Below are positions 19,853 through 28,443 of a stretch of DNA of 64,000 bases, piece after piece. Within the stretch, counting starts at the first letter, position 1. Each line of letters begins with the position of its first letter. The stretch comes from Bradyrhizobium barranii subsp. apii. Its GTDB lineage: Bacteria; Pseudomonadota; Alphaproteobacteria; Rhizobiales; Xanthobacteraceae. Below the pieces are notes generated by a model. That model had not been told where the DNA came from. It saw only the letters and a list, made by a program, of their open reading frames with translations, and did no database searches. The stretch lies in contig NZ_CP096255.1 of NCBI RefSeq assembly GCF_011516635.5, positions 558,001 through 622,000 on the forward strand. Reading direction: 5' to 3'. Made by a program: the position numbers and the translations under genes.

Positions 19853-21157
19853 ATGGACTGGCTCGGATTTACCATCGTCATTCTCTGCCTGCTCGTCTCG
19901 GGCTTCTTCGCCGCGAGCGAGACCGCGCTGACCGGCGCCTCGCGCGCGAGCATGCTGCGGCTCTCCAAGCAGGGTAACCACGACGCCGATGTCGTCTCGC
20001 AGCTGCTGGACATGCGCGAGCGCCTGATCGGCGCGCTGCTGCTCGGCAACAACATCGCCAATATCAGCGCGTCCGCGCTCGCCACCAGCATCTTCACGGC
20101 CTGGTTCGGCGATGTCGGCGTGCTCTATGCCACCGGCGTGATGACGGCGCTGGTCGTGATCTTCGCGGAGGTGCTGCCGAAGACCATCGCGATCAACGCG
20201 CCCGACCGCATGGCGCTTGCGGTCGCCCGCCCGATGCGGCTGACGATGTATGTGCTGGGACCGTTGCTGCGGATCGTCGAAGTCATCGTGCGCCTGTTGA
20301 TGCGCCTGTTCGGCCTTGCCGGCGAGCACCAGGCAATCCTGTCGCCGACCGAGCGCCTGCGCGGCGCGGTCGACCTGTTGCACCACGAGGGCAAGGTCGA
20401 GAAGCAGGACCGCGACATGCTCGGCGGCCTGCTCGATCTGCGCGAGCTGCAGGTCTCCGACGTCATGATCCATCGCACCGAGATGATGATGATCAATGCC
20501 GACCTGCCGCCGGAGGAACTGGTGCGCGAGGTGCTGGCGACCGAGTACACCCGCATTCCGCTGTGGCGCGAGAAGCCGGAAAACATCATCGGCGTGCTTC
20601 ACGCCAAGGATTTGTTGCGCGCGATCCGTGCCGCGGACGGCGATACCTCGCGCATCGATGTCTCCACCATCGCATTGCCACCCTGGTTCGTGCCGGAAAT
20701 GCGCCCGGTCTCCGAGCAGCTCAAGGCATTCCGCCGCCGAAAAACCCATTTCGCCCTCGTCGTCGACGAGTACGGCGAGGTTGAAGGTCTCGTGACGCTG
20801 GAAGACATTTTGGAAGAGATCGTCGGCGACATCTCCGACGAGCACGACGTCGTGGTCGCCGGCGTGCGCGCCCAGCCGGACGGCTCGGTCGTGGTCGACG
20901 GCTCGGTGCCGATCCGCGATCTCAACCGCGCCATGGACTGGCACCTGCCCGACGAAGAGGCAACGACGGTCGCCGGCCTCGTCATTCACGAGGCGCGCTC
21001 GATCCCCGACCGCGGCCAGAGTTTCACGTTCCACGGCTTCCGTTTCCGCGTCCTCCGCCGCGAACGCAACCGCATCACCGCGCTCCGTATTTCACCGGTG
21101 CCGCGTGACGCGGAAATGGAAGAGGCCAAGCCACGGCGGGCGGGAACGTCGTTTTGA
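19853..21157 (+). CDS. CNNM/CorC-type membrane protein (DUF21, CBS pair, CorC_HlyC)
   Basis: A 434-residue protein. A DUF21 transmembrane domain (about residues 1-190; MDWLGFTIVILCLLVSGFFAASETAL and NNIANISASALATS) is followed by a CBS pair (about 205-335; VMIHRTEMMMINADLP, YTRIPLWREKPENIIGVLHAKDLL, VVDEYGEVEGLVTLEDILEEIVGDI) and a CorC_HlyC C-domain. Members are linked to magnesium efflux or resistance; the old name hemolysin C is historical. It follows aroB by 29 bases and may be co-transcribed. Confidence 0.92.
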   Translation: MDWLGFTIVILCLLVSGFFAASETALTGASRASMLRLSKQGNHDADVVSQLLDMRERLIGALLLGNNIANISASALATSIFTAWFGDVGVLYATGVMTALVVIFAEVLPKTIAINAPDRMALAVARPMRLTMYVLGPLLRIVEVIVRLLMRLFGLAGEHQAILSPTERLRGAVDLLHHEGKVEKQDRDMLGGLLDLRELQVSDVMIHRTEMMMINADLPPEELVREVLATEYTRIPLWREKPENIIGVLHAKDLLRAIRAADGDTSRIDVSTIALPPWFVPEMRPVSEQLKAFRRRKTHFALVVDEYGEVEGLVTLEDILEEIVGDISDEHDVVVAGVRAQPDGSVVVDGSVPIRDLNRAMDWHLPDEEATTVAGLVIHEARSIPDRGQSFTFHGFRFRVLRRERNRITALRISPVPRDAEMEEAKPRRAGTSF

Positions 21158-21163
21158 CGCACG

Positions 21164-21288
21164 GTGTCATCGTCCGCCTTGTGCGCAGTTGCGCACTGGG
21201 GCGGACGATCCAGTACGCCGCGGCCTATCGATTGAAACTCGCCAGCAGTGTTTACTGGATGCCCCGCCTTCGCGGGGCATGACAGCCG
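21164..21288. repeat. Intergenic palindromic repeat, 'cagtacgccgc' family, copy 2
   Basis: Contains the core CCAGTACGCCGCGGCCTATC and an inner palindrome-like GTGCGCAGTTGCGCAC at 21181-21196. The right hairpin is GCCCCGC-cttc-GCGGGGC. It lies between convergent genes (CorC-type and bolA) and may serve as a bidirectional terminator. Confidence 0.8.
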
Positions 21289-21298
21289 AATTGGCGAG

Positions 21299-21568
21299 CT
21301 AGGTCCCGCCTTCCCCCGGCGCCTGTGCGTGGATCGCGAGCGCGTGCACGCTGCCGGCAAGTTCCGCGGCCAGCGCCGAATTTATCATGCGGTGGCGATC
21401 GACCCGGCTCTTCCCTTTGAAGGCCTGAGACACAATATAAACGCGAAAGTGTGTCTCGCCGCTCGGTCGATGGCCGGCGTGGCCCTCATGCAAATGTGAC
21501 TCGTCGACGACCTGCAGGCTTTCCGGCGTGAAAGCTTCCCGCAACTTGTTGCTGATAGTGTCTTTCAT
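21299..21568 (-). CDS. bolA: BolA family protein
   Basis: An 89-residue BolA: MKDTISNKLREAFTPESLQV, VVDESHLHEGHAGHRPSGET (the conserved His/Cys-region loop), then HFRVYIVSQAFKGKSRVDRH and INSALAAEL...HALAIHAQAP. BolA proteins act with monothiol glutaredoxins in iron-sulfur handling or as regulators. The ATG at 21568 matches the family start; the frame is open upstream. It diverges from the J-domain gene at 21733. Confidence 0.93.
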   Translation of the reverse strand: MKDTISNKLREAFTPESLQVVDESHLHEGHAGHRPSGETHFRVYIVSQAFKGKSRVDRHRMINSALAAELAGSVHALAIHAQAPGEGGT

Positions 21569-21732
21569 AACCATGAGTGCCATTAAAGCGCGCAGCCGCA
21601 CTCCGTCAATTGCATAGGCCGCCTGCGGCGGCCGTACCTCGAAGACGCCGGAGTGAAACTTCGGCTGCGGGTTCCCAGCTAATTGCAATGTCAAGACTTG
21701 AAGGTTTTTGCATTGCGTAGTCAAAGTCAGTC

Positions 21733-22365
21733 ATGCCGATCGATTCATCAAAGTTCTTCGACTCCATCCGGGTCAAGCCGAAAGGCAAGCAGCCGGAAGT
21801 GAAGCCGCGCGACGCCGTGGTCAATTGCGAATGGGCCGGGTGTCAGAACAAGGGTGCGCACCGAGCGCCGAAGGGCCGCGAGAACCAGCGCGAGTACTGG
21901 CACTTCTGCTTGAACCACGTGCGCGAGTACAACCAGAACTACAATTTCTTCTCCGGCATGAATGCCGATGCCGTCGCGCGCTACCAGAAGGATGCGCTGA
22001 CCGGTCACCGCCCGACCTGGAAGATGGGCGCCAATGGCGGCAAGAAGGGTGCGGAAGCCGAGATCGACATGGCGTCCGATCCGTTCAGCATGTTCAGTGA
22101 GATCAACGGCCGCGCGGGCTGGCGGAAGGGTCCGCAGGCCGAGCCCAAGGCCGAGACGCGCAAGGTGATGAACGCCGAGCGCAAGGCGCTCCAGGTCATG
22201 GGCCTCGGCCCAGATTCCACGCTCGCCGACGTCAAGAGCAAGTACAAGGCGCTGGTCAAGCAGCACCACCCCGACGCCAACGGCGGCGACCGGTCGACCG
22301 AAGACCGTCTGATCGAGATCATCAAGGCCTACAACTACCTGAAGACGGTGGTCCGCGAGGCCTAG
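21733..22365 (+). CDS. J-domain (DnaJ-like) protein
   Basis: A 210-residue protein. The first about 130 residues include a Cys/His-containing region (NCEWAGCQNKGAHRAP ... YWHFCLNHVREYNQNYNFF) of the type found in alphaproteobacterial J-proteins. A C-terminal J-domain follows (about 145-208) with KYKALVKQHHPDANGGDRS, carrying the HPD motif that stimulates DnaK. A CbpA/DnaJ C-terminal domain is absent. The stop overlaps the stop of the convergent kinase gene by four bases. Confidence 0.92.
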   Translation: MPIDSSKFFDSIRVKPKGKQPEVKPRDAVVNCEWAGCQNKGAHRAPKGRENQREYWHFCLNHVREYNQNYNFFSGMNADAVARYQKDALTGHRPTWKMGANGGKKGAEAEIDMASDPFSMFSEINGRAGWRKGPQAEPKAETRKVMNAERKALQVMGLGPDSTLADVKSKYKALVKQHHPDANGGDRSTEDRLIEIIKAYNYLKTVVREA

Positions 22366-23408
22366 GCTACGCCTTCCGGGAAGGACAGTTCGCAAACCAG
22401 TCCTTCCGGCCTCCACTGCCGGGTCATGGTTCCGCGCAAGGTCCGGATGATGCCGTCGACCGCGCCGATTCCAAAACCCTTGCGCGTCGGCGCCTCGTTG
22501 ACCCGAGGACCGCCGCTCTCCGACCAGTGCAGCACGAGAGCCTCTGCACCATTGGTTTCCCAGCTGATCTCCAACCTGCCCGAAGGCCTCGACAGCGCGC
22601 CATACTTGGCGGCGTTGGTGGCGAGCTCATGCAGCGCGACGGCGATCGACTGGGCCAGCGTGGGCGGCAGGTGGACGTCGTCTCCCGCGATCCTGATCCG
22701 CTCGCCGTCCCGGCTTGCGTACGGCCGGAGTTCCTCTTCGACGATGGTCTTCAGATTCGCGCCGGTCCAACGCGAAGCCGAGAACAGCCTCTGCACGTTG
22801 GCAAGCGCGCTGAGCCGGCCTGCAAACACGGTCTGGAACTCTTCCGCGGTATCCGCCTTCGTCAGCCGCAGCATCGCCTGAGCCACTGCGAGCAGGTTGT
22901 TGGAACGATGATCGACCTCGGAGGTGAGGAGCATCATCCTCTGCTCGGCCTGCTTGCGGGCCGTGATGTCGACCAGCATGTTCACCGCGCCAACCAACCG
23001 GCCGCGTTCGTCGCGCAGCGGCGTCGGATAAGGCATGAAGCAGATCCGGGAGCCGTCCGGCCGCTCGGCCACGGCCTCGACGTCGCGCACTGGCCGGTTC
23101 TGCTTGAGCGCGATTGCCATCGGGCATTCATCGTGGGGAAGCGCCGTGCCGTCGGGCAGATAGAGCTTCCAGGTCACGCACCACATCTCGCCGATCTTCG
23201 GCATGCGTCCGGCAAAATCGATGCAGGCGCGATTGAAGAAGGTGATACAGCCTTCCGCGTCGGTTGTGTAGATCGCGGCCGGCAGAGCCTGCAGCAAGTC
23301 ACGGAATCGTCTTTCAGAATCCGTGCCGGCCTCGGTCCGGTTGGCGGCATAGCCTGCGGCGATCTCGCCGATCCTGGCCTCGTCCGCTTGTCCAAACAGG
23401 TCCAGCAT
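22362..23408 (-). CDS. PAS-domain histidine kinase, HWE family
   Basis: A 348-residue soluble sensor kinase. A PAS domain (about residues 35-160; LLQALPAAIYTTDAEGCITFFNRACIDFAG) is followed by a PAC linker and an HWE-type kinase core. The phospho-acceptor is in SEVDHRSNNLLAVAQAM, the N-box in ALHELATNAAKYGALS, and WSESGGPRV plus GFGIGAVDGIIRTLRG form the ATP lid region. No transmembrane segment is seen, so it senses an internal signal (light, redox or metabolite). No response regulator is adjacent. The ATG at 23408 is preferred over an upstream TTG. Confidence 0.9.
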   Translation of the reverse strand: MLDLFGQADEARIGEIAAGYAANRTEAGTDSERRFRDLLQALPAAIYTTDAEGCITFFNRACIDFAGRMPKIGEMWCVTWKLYLPDGTALPHDECPMAIALKQNRPVRDVEAVAERPDGSRICFMPYPTPLRDERGRLVGAVNMLVDITARKQAEQRMMLLTSEVDHRSNNLLAVAQAMLRLTKADTAEEFQTVFAGRLSALANVQRLFSASRWTGANLKTIVEEELRPYASRDGERIRIAGDDVHLPPTLAQSIAVALHELATNAAKYGALSRPSGRLEISWETNGAEALVLHWSESGGPRVNEAPTRKGFGIGAVDGIIRTLRGTMTRQWRPEGLVCELSFPEGVA

Positions 23409-23593
23409 TGGAATCTTGATCCGAGGGGGCTCACGGTTAAGTCCCCAGACCCAAAGATGTTCCAAGTTCGTCGCCCGGACCGTGCGCGCGTTCCCGCAAT
23501 TACGATCTCGCGCGACGGCTCTGCCGTGTCATCGTGCGTCCGAGCGAGGCACGACAGCGCAGTGAACGGCCCGGCTGTCGTGCGCTTTCTACT

Positions 23594-24697
23594 CTATCCG
23601 ACGGAAGCCTCCGGCATCGCCCCCACATAGGACGAACTCGGCCGGATCAACCGCCCCGTCCGCTGTTGCTCGCGCGCATGGGCGGTCCATCCCGCTGCAC
23701 GCGCCACGGCGAAGATCGGCGTGAAGGCCTGGCGTGGAATGGCGAGAGCATCGAGCAGAATCGCCGTGAAGAACTCCACGTTCGTCTCCAGCGGCCGGTC
23801 CGGATTTTTCTTGCGCAGCGCGCTGCGGATATAGGCCTCGACCTCGCCGGCAAAGGGCAAATCGGTGCCGTTGGACGCCAGCGCCTCGACTGCGGTCTTG
23901 AGCACATCGGCACGCGGATCGCGCACGCGATAGACGCGGTGGCCAAAGCCCATCATCCGCTCGCCGCGCGCCAGCGCCGCATCCACCCAGGGCTGGATGC
24001 GCTCGCGCGAGCCGATCGCGTCGAGCATTTCCAGCACCGGCTCGGGCGCGCCGCCATGCAATGGACCGGTGAGGGCACAATAGCCGGCGGTGACGGCCGC
24101 GAACAGGTCAGCTTGCGTCGAAGCCACCACGCGCGCGGTGAAGGTTGACGCATTCATGCCGTGATCGCTGGCGGTGACGAGATAGGCGTCGAGCGCGGCG
24201 ACCTCGCGCGGCTCCGGTGAGGCGCCGCGCAGCATCCGCAGCGTATCGGCGGCATGGCTCGCATTCGGATCGGGCGCGACCGGCTCCAATCCCTTGGCGC
24301 GACGGACCAGCGCGCCTGCGATCACCGGAAACGCGCCGACGATCGTCGCCTCATGTTCCAACCCGTTCTCCGCGCGCAGGCCCGCGACCGCCGCGCGGAA
24401 CCCGTCGACGATGCCCATGCCGCGCGTCGCCGGCAACATCTCCGGCAAACGCGCGAACGCACGCTCGCGCGCCGCGCCCAGGCTCGCCCGCACATTGGCT
24501 TCGCTCAGCGTGGTCTTGCTCGCGCCATTCCAGAGCCGGGCGGTAACGCCCTCGAAGCTCGACTGGCTTGCGAGGGTGCCGACATGCTCGCCGGCGATGA
24601 TCAGCTCGCCGCGCTCGCCATCGACATGGCTCAGCACGGTCTCGGCCGCGGGAACGCCGTCCAGCCCGATCTGGCTTTTGGTGAGGTGGATGTTCAT
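23594..24697 (-). CDS. Citrate synthase family protein (no HTH)
   Basis: A 367-residue short-type citrate/2-methylcitrate synthase homologue. Active-site His residues are found in ASDHGMNASTFTAR and LTGPLHGGAPEPV; the acyl-CoA/oxaloacetate Arg is in GFGHRVYRVRDPRA. The position of the catalytic Asp reads TNVEFFTAILLDAL, with Glu. The ATG at 24697 begins MNIHLTKSQIGLDGVPAAET, the normal N-terminus. It diverges from a second citrate-synthase-like gene whose product has a DNA-binding head, and the two share a 79-base promoter. Substrate is not established. Confidence 0.9.
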   Translation of the reverse strand: MNIHLTKSQIGLDGVPAAETVLSHVDGERGELIIAGEHVGTLASQSSFEGVTARLWNGASKTTLSEANVRASLGAARERAFARLPEMLPATRGMGIVDGFRAAVAGLRAENGLEHEATIVGAFPVIAGALVRRAKGLEPVAPDPNASHAADTLRMLRGASPEPREVAALDAYLVTASDHGMNASTFTARVVASTQADLFAAVTAGYCALTGPLHGGAPEPVLEMLDAIGSRERIQPWVDAALARGERMMGFGHRVYRVRDPRADVLKTAVEALASNGTDLPFAGEVEAYIRSALRKKNPDRPLETNVEFFTAILLDALAIPRQAFTPIFAVARAAGWTAHAREQQRTGRLIRPSSSYVGAMPEASVG

Positions 24698-24745
24698 GAC
24701 CCAATCTCCTTTGCACTGCACCAGGAGAAAATCAGGCCTCTCGAC

Positions 24746-24775
24746 AGATTGATCAATCTTGATTACATAAATCAA
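24746..24775. promoter_or_regulatory. Two palindromes in the shared promoter of the citrate synthase pair
   Basis: AGATTGATCAATCT (24746-24759) is a perfect 14-base palindrome, and TTGATT-acata-AATCAA (24759-24775) is a second inverted repeat that ends one base before the ATG of the HTH-citrate synthase. TCGACA at 24741-24746 and TACATA at 24764-24769, 17 bases apart, could be -35 and -10 elements, placing the transcription start at or next to the ATG (leaderless mRNA). Binding by the adjacent HTH protein is inferred. Confidence 0.55.
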
Positions 24776-24776
24776 T

Positions 24777-25988
24777 ATGAATAATTCCGAGGAACTCTAT
24801 CTGTCGGCCCGGGAAGCTGCCGCCGAGCTCGCGATCTCGCCGGCCACGCTCTACGCCTATGTCAGCCGCGGCCTGATCCGCTCCGAGCCGACGCCGGATT
24901 CGCGCAAGAACCGCTACCGCGCCGAGGATGTCCGCGCGCTCAAGGAGCGCCGGGTGCCGTCGCCGGAGCCGCGCGGCCTGCGCAGCTTCGACGCTGACCT
25001 GCCGGTCATGGACACGGAGATCTCGACCATTACCGAGGAGGGCGCGATCTACCGCGGCGTCAATTGCGTCGATCTCGCTGAGAACGACACGCTGGAGCAC
25101 ACGGCGACGCTGCTGTGGGACGTCTCCGACGTCGATCCCTTCACGCCGGACAATCAGCCCCAGATCTCCGACGAGATGCGCGCGATCGCGGAGGCCGCCC
25201 GCCGCGCCGCGCCGATCGACCGTGCCATCGCAGTGCTGGCGCTCGCGACCAGCGCGGACGCGCGTGCGTTCACCCGCGCGCCCGACGGCCGCGCGATGGT
25301 CGGCGGGCGCATTGTCCGTCTCCTGGTTGCGACCATGCTCAACGCCGAGCCATCATCCGAGCCGCTGCACCAGCAGATCGCGAAGGCCTGGGCGCCCGAC
25401 AACAAGCACGCGCCCGACCTCATCCGCCGCGCACTGGTGCTGCTCGCCGATCACGAATTGAACGCCTCGACCTTCACCGCGCGCTGTGCGGCATCGACCG
25501 GCCTCAACCTCTATGACTCCGTCATCGCCGGCCTCGCCGCGTTGAAAGGGCCGAGGCATGGCGGCGCCGGCGTGCTGGCCTCGCAGCTCGTCAAGGCGCT
25601 GGTCGATCGCGATGTCGCCCCGATGGTTCGCGAGCGCGTCGCCCTGGGTGAGCGCTTTGCCGGCTTCGGCCACGGCGTCTACAAGCGCGGCGATCCCCGC
25701 GCGCAGTCGCTGCTGAACGCGCTGGCGCGTGCCGGTGCGCCGCGCAAATTCACGCGCGAAGTGCCGGAGCGGATCGTCGAGGCGACCGGCGAGCTCGTCA
25801 ATATCGACTACGCGCTCGCCGTCCTCGTGCACGCGCTGCGCCTGCCCTTAGGCAGCGAGCTCGCGCTGTTCGCGATGGCCCGCAGCGTCGGCTGGATCGC
25901 GCACGCCAGCGAGCAATTGCAGTTCGGCAAGCTGATCCGTCCGCGGGCGCGCTATGTCGGACCGGCGCCGGGAAGAAGGGCTAGTTAG
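24777..25988 (+). CDS. Citrate synthase fused to an N-terminal helix-turn-helix domain
   Basis: A 403-residue protein. Residues about 7-60 form a MerR/HTH_17-like DNA-binding head (LYLSAREAAAELAISPATLYAYVSRGLIR ... RYRAEDVRAL). The rest is a citrate synthase fold: GAIYRGVNC, HELNASTFTARCAAST (first catalytic His), LKGPRHGGAGVLASQ (second His), GFGHGVYKRGDPRAQS and VNIDYALAVLVHAL (catalytic Asp). In the GFGHRVYK motif the Arg is replaced by Gly. There is no Shine-Dalgarno before the ATG. It may be an enzyme, a metabolite-responsive repressor, or both; the divergent paralogue is the obvious target. Confidence 0.9.
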   Translation: MNNSEELYLSAREAAAELAISPATLYAYVSRGLIRSEPTPDSRKNRYRAEDVRALKERRVPSPEPRGLRSFDADLPVMDTEISTITEEGAIYRGVNCVDLAENDTLEHTATLLWDVSDVDPFTPDNQPQISDEMRAIAEAARRAAPIDRAIAVLALATSADARAFTRAPDGRAMVGGRIVRLLVATMLNAEPSSEPLHQQIAKAWAPDNKHAPDLIRRALVLLADHELNASTFTARCAASTGLNLYDSVIAGLAALKGPRHGGAGVLASQLVKALVDRDVAPMVRERVALGERFAGFGHGVYKRGDPRAQSLLNALARAGAPRKFTREVPERIVEATGELVNIDYALAVLVHALRLPLGSELALFAMARSVGWIAHASEQLQFGKLIRPRARYVGPAPGRRAS

Positions 25989-26016
25989 AATCTCTCAGCG
26001 AGCGCGTCGTCCTCCG

Positions 26017-26064
26017 CTGTCGTCCCTGCGCCCCGTGCGCAATTGCGCACTAGGCAGGGACGAC
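26017..26064. repeat. Compact nested palindrome between convergent genes
   Basis: Outer arms GTCGTCCCTGC and GCAGGGACGAC enclose the perfect 16-base palindrome GTGCGCAATTGCGCAC (26035-26050). It sits between the HTH-citrate synthase and the DedA gene and may act as a bidirectional terminator. Confidence 0.75.
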
Positions 26065-26073
26065 GCCGGCGCA

Positions 26074-26733
26074 CTAAGCCCGCGGCTTGGACGTCGCGAC
26101 GAGGCCGTTCTGCCGGCGGCGGTAGTACCAGATGCCAAGGCCGCCGATGATCGCCACGGCCACCACCATCAAGATCCAGATGTGCTTGAACGGATGCCCA
26201 TGGTGCGGCACGCCGAAATATTGGTGAAAGGCCGATACCGCCAGCACGCCCGGCAGCACATGCGCGGGAGCCCAGACCAGGATCGCCGGGATATTCACGG
26301 CATAAAACCTCGCAGGGGGCATCCCCAACGCGCCGGCGGTGACGGGCACGAAGGCGCGGATTGGCGGCACGAAACGGGCGAAGAACACGGCCCAGGTGCC
26401 GAAGCGGTGAAAGAAGCTTTCGCTCTCGGCGACCACCCGCGGATAGTTGGTCAGCGGCCAGGTGTTGAGGATCTCGCGCTGCCGCCGGTGCCCGATCCAG
26501 TAGGCCGAGCCGTCGCCGAGCACGGCGCCGATTGCCGCCGCCAGCAGCACCCATTGCAGCTTCAATTCCCCGCCTGGAACCAGCGCGCTCAGTGCCAGAA
26601 TGATGGTCGAGCCGGGGATCACCGACCCCACCACCGGAACGGCTTCGAGCAGCGCCGCCAGGAACAGGGTCAGATAGGCCAGCCACACATGGGCTGAAAC
26701 GAAGGATATGAGGGGATCGAGAAAGGACGTCAC
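26074..26733 (-). CDS. DedA family membrane protein
   Basis: A 219-residue inner-membrane protein of the DedA/SNARE-associated (VTT) family, thought to move or flip phospholipids and important for membrane potential. Marks are AALLEAVPVVGSVIPGSTIILALSAL, GAVLGDGSAYWIGHR and FFARFVPPIRAFVPVTAGALGMPPARF, which carries the conserved Arg-Pro of the re-entrant loop. Translation probably begins at GTG 26733 (VTSFLDPLISFVSAH); the frame remains open to 26826 without a hydrophobic or conserved extension. Confidence 0.9.
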   Translation of the reverse strand: MTSFLDPLISFVSAHVWLAYLTLFLAALLEAVPVVGSVIPGSTIILALSALVPGGELKLQWVLLAAAIGAVLGDGSAYWIGHRRQREILNTWPLTNYPRVVAESESFFHRFGTWAVFFARFVPPIRAFVPVTAGALGMPPARFYAVNIPAILVWAPAHVLPGVLAVSAFHQYFGVPHHGHPFKHIWILMVVAVAIIGGLGIWYYRRRQNGLVATSKPRA

Positions 26734-27030
26734 GTCGTCTTTCGTGGGGGGCTGGAGCACCGGGGTTCGGACCCTACATAAGTAGGTGCACGCGGTAAAA
26801 GTGCCATTCGCGTGGGCAGGCCACACCTCCCGCCCGAAATTCGAGCGTGATTCGCAAGGCAGCCCTCCAAAAATCGCGTTCCTTGCCTATCTAAATGAAA
26901 AGACAATGGAACTTTGATTGGGGCGCGGGCTTCTGCCGGCACGTTGTCTCTGATAAGTTCGCAACCGCACCCAGCCGCAGCCAACGTGCAAATAACTGGT
27001 CTCGGGATCGCCCGGGGCCTCGGAGGATTG
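26734..27030. other. Divergent dedA/cobS promoter region
   Basis: 297 bases. A small hairpin CCTAC-ATAA-GTAGG lies at 26773-26786 near the dedA side. GGAGGA at 27022-27027 is the cobS ribosome site. I looked for a cobalamin riboswitch and saw no B12-box-like element. Confidence 0.35.
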
Positions 27031-28029
27031 ATGACGACCGCCGCTCTGTCCAAAGTTGAGGAAATTTCCGGTCTGCCCGACATGAAGGTGTCGGTGCGCC
27101 AGGTGTTCGGGATCGACAGCGATCTCGAAGTCCCGGCCTATTCCGAAGTCGATCCTCATGTGCCCGAAGTCGATTCCGACTACCGCTTCGATCGTGCCAC
27201 CACGCTCGCCATTCTCGCCGGCTTTGCCCGCAATCGCCGCGTGATGGTGACCGGCTATCACGGCACCGGTAAATCCACCCATATCGAGCAGGTCGCCGCG
27301 CGCCTGAACTGGCCCTGCGTGCGCGTCAACCTCGACAGCCACATCAGCCGTATCGACCTCGTCGGCAAGGACTCCATCGTGGTCCGCGACGGCAAGCAGG
27401 TCACCGAATTCCGCGACGGCATTTTGCCCTGGGCGCTCCAGCACAACATCGCGCTGGTGTTCGACGAATACGACGCCGGCCGCCCCGACGTGATGTTCGT
27501 GATCCAGCGCGTGCTGGAAGTCTCCGGACGCCTGACGCTGCTCGACCAGAACAAGGTGATCAAGCCGCATCCGGCCTTCCGCATGTTCTCGACCGCCAAC
27601 ACGGTCGGCCTCGGCGACACCTCGGGCCTCTATCACGGCACCCAACAGATCAACCAGGGCCAGATGGACCGCTGGTCGATCGTCACCACGCTGAACTATC
27701 TCGCCCATGACGAGGAAGTGGAGATCGTGCTGGCCAAGGCCAAGCACTATCGCACCCAGGAAGGCCGCGAAATCGTCAACAAGATGGTCCGCCTTGCCGA
27801 TCTCACCCGTAACGCCTTCGCCAATGGCGATCTGTCGACCGTGATGAGCCCGCGCACGGTGATCACCTGGGCCGAGAACGCTGATATCTTCGGCGATATC
27901 GGCTTCGCGTTCCGGGTCACCTTCCTCAACAAGTGCGACGAGCTCGAGCGTCCCCTGGTCGCCGAGTTCTATCAGCGCTGCTTCAACGCGGAGCTGCCGG
28001 AATCGGCGGTCAACGTGGCGCTCAGCTAG
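27031..28029 (+). CDS. cobS: Cobaltochelatase subunit CobS (AAA+ ATPase)
   Basis: A 332-residue AAA+ subunit of the aerobic cobaltochelatase CobNST, which inserts Co2+ into hydrogenobyrinic acid a,c-diamide. Walker A is GYHGTGKST, Walker [10 protein letters not shown], sensor regions [20 protein letters not shown] and the Arg finger area [11 protein letters not shown] are typical. The N-terminus [20 protein letters not shown] is the CobS leader domain. The ATG at 27031 has GGAGGA at optimal spacing. It is followed by a GNAT gene and cobT; CobN is not in this window. Confidence 0.97.
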   Translation: MTTAALSKVEEISGLPDMKVSVRQVFGIDSDLEVPAYSEVDPHVPEVDSDYRFDRATTLAILAGFARNRRVMVTGYHGTGKSTHIEQVAARLNWPCVRVNLDSHISRIDLVGKDSIVVRDGKQVTEFRDGILPWALQHNIALVFDEYDAGRPDVMFVIQRVLEVSGRLTLLDQNKVIKPHPAFRMFSTANTVGLGDTSGLYHGTQQINQGQMDRWSIVTTLNYLAHDEEVEIVLAKAKHYRTQEGREIVNKMVRLADLTRNAFANGDLSTVMSPRTVITWAENADIFGDIGFAFRVTFLNKCDELERPLVAEFYQRCFNAELPESAVNVALS

Positions 28030-28032
28030 ACC

Positions 28033-28443
28033 ATGCCAAACATCACCGTCGAGCGCACCATTGGGACCACCAAAAAGGCTGTGCTCGCCGGGCTCGGCGC
28101 CTATAACGACGAGCAGTTCGGGAAGCAGAAGGTCAGGAGCATCGCGGTCTCGCTGAAAGACCGCGGCAAGATCGTCGGCGGCATCGTCGGACACCTCTGG
28201 GCCACGGTTCTGTTCATCCAGTACTTCTGGATCGACCAGAAGCAGCGCGGCAAGGGTCTTGGCACGAAGCTGATCGCGGCGATCGAGGACGAGGCAAGAC
28301 GGCAGGGCGCGATCCAGGCCCATGTCGACACGATGAGTTTCCAGGCGCCGGGCTTCTATCGTTCCTGCGGGTACGAGGAGTTCGGCACCCTCAAGGGCTA
28401 TCCCGGCGGCGTGACGCGCCACTCGTTTACGAAGTCGCTATGA
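28033..28443 (+). CDS. GNAT-family N-acetyltransferase between cobS and cobT
   Basis: A 136-residue single GNAT domain. The acetyl-CoA-binding motif A is [29 protein letters not shown], followed by ...[22 protein letters not shown]. It begins three bases after the cobS stop and overlaps cobT by four bases (ATGA), so it is part of the cob operon by layout. The substrate is unknown; it may be an inserted passenger rather than a cobalamin enzyme. Confidence 0.9.
   Translation: MPNITVERTIGTTKKAVLAGLGAYNDEQFGKQKVRSIAVSLKDRGKIVGGIVGHLWATVLFIQYFWIDQKQRGKGLGTKLIAAIEDEARRQGAIQAHVDTMSFQAPGFYRSCGYEEFGTLKGYPGGVTRHSFTKSL

Noticed and set aside
26734..27030. Possible cobalamin riboswitch ahead of cobS
   Set aside because: No B12-box-like core was found; only a small hairpin far from the start.
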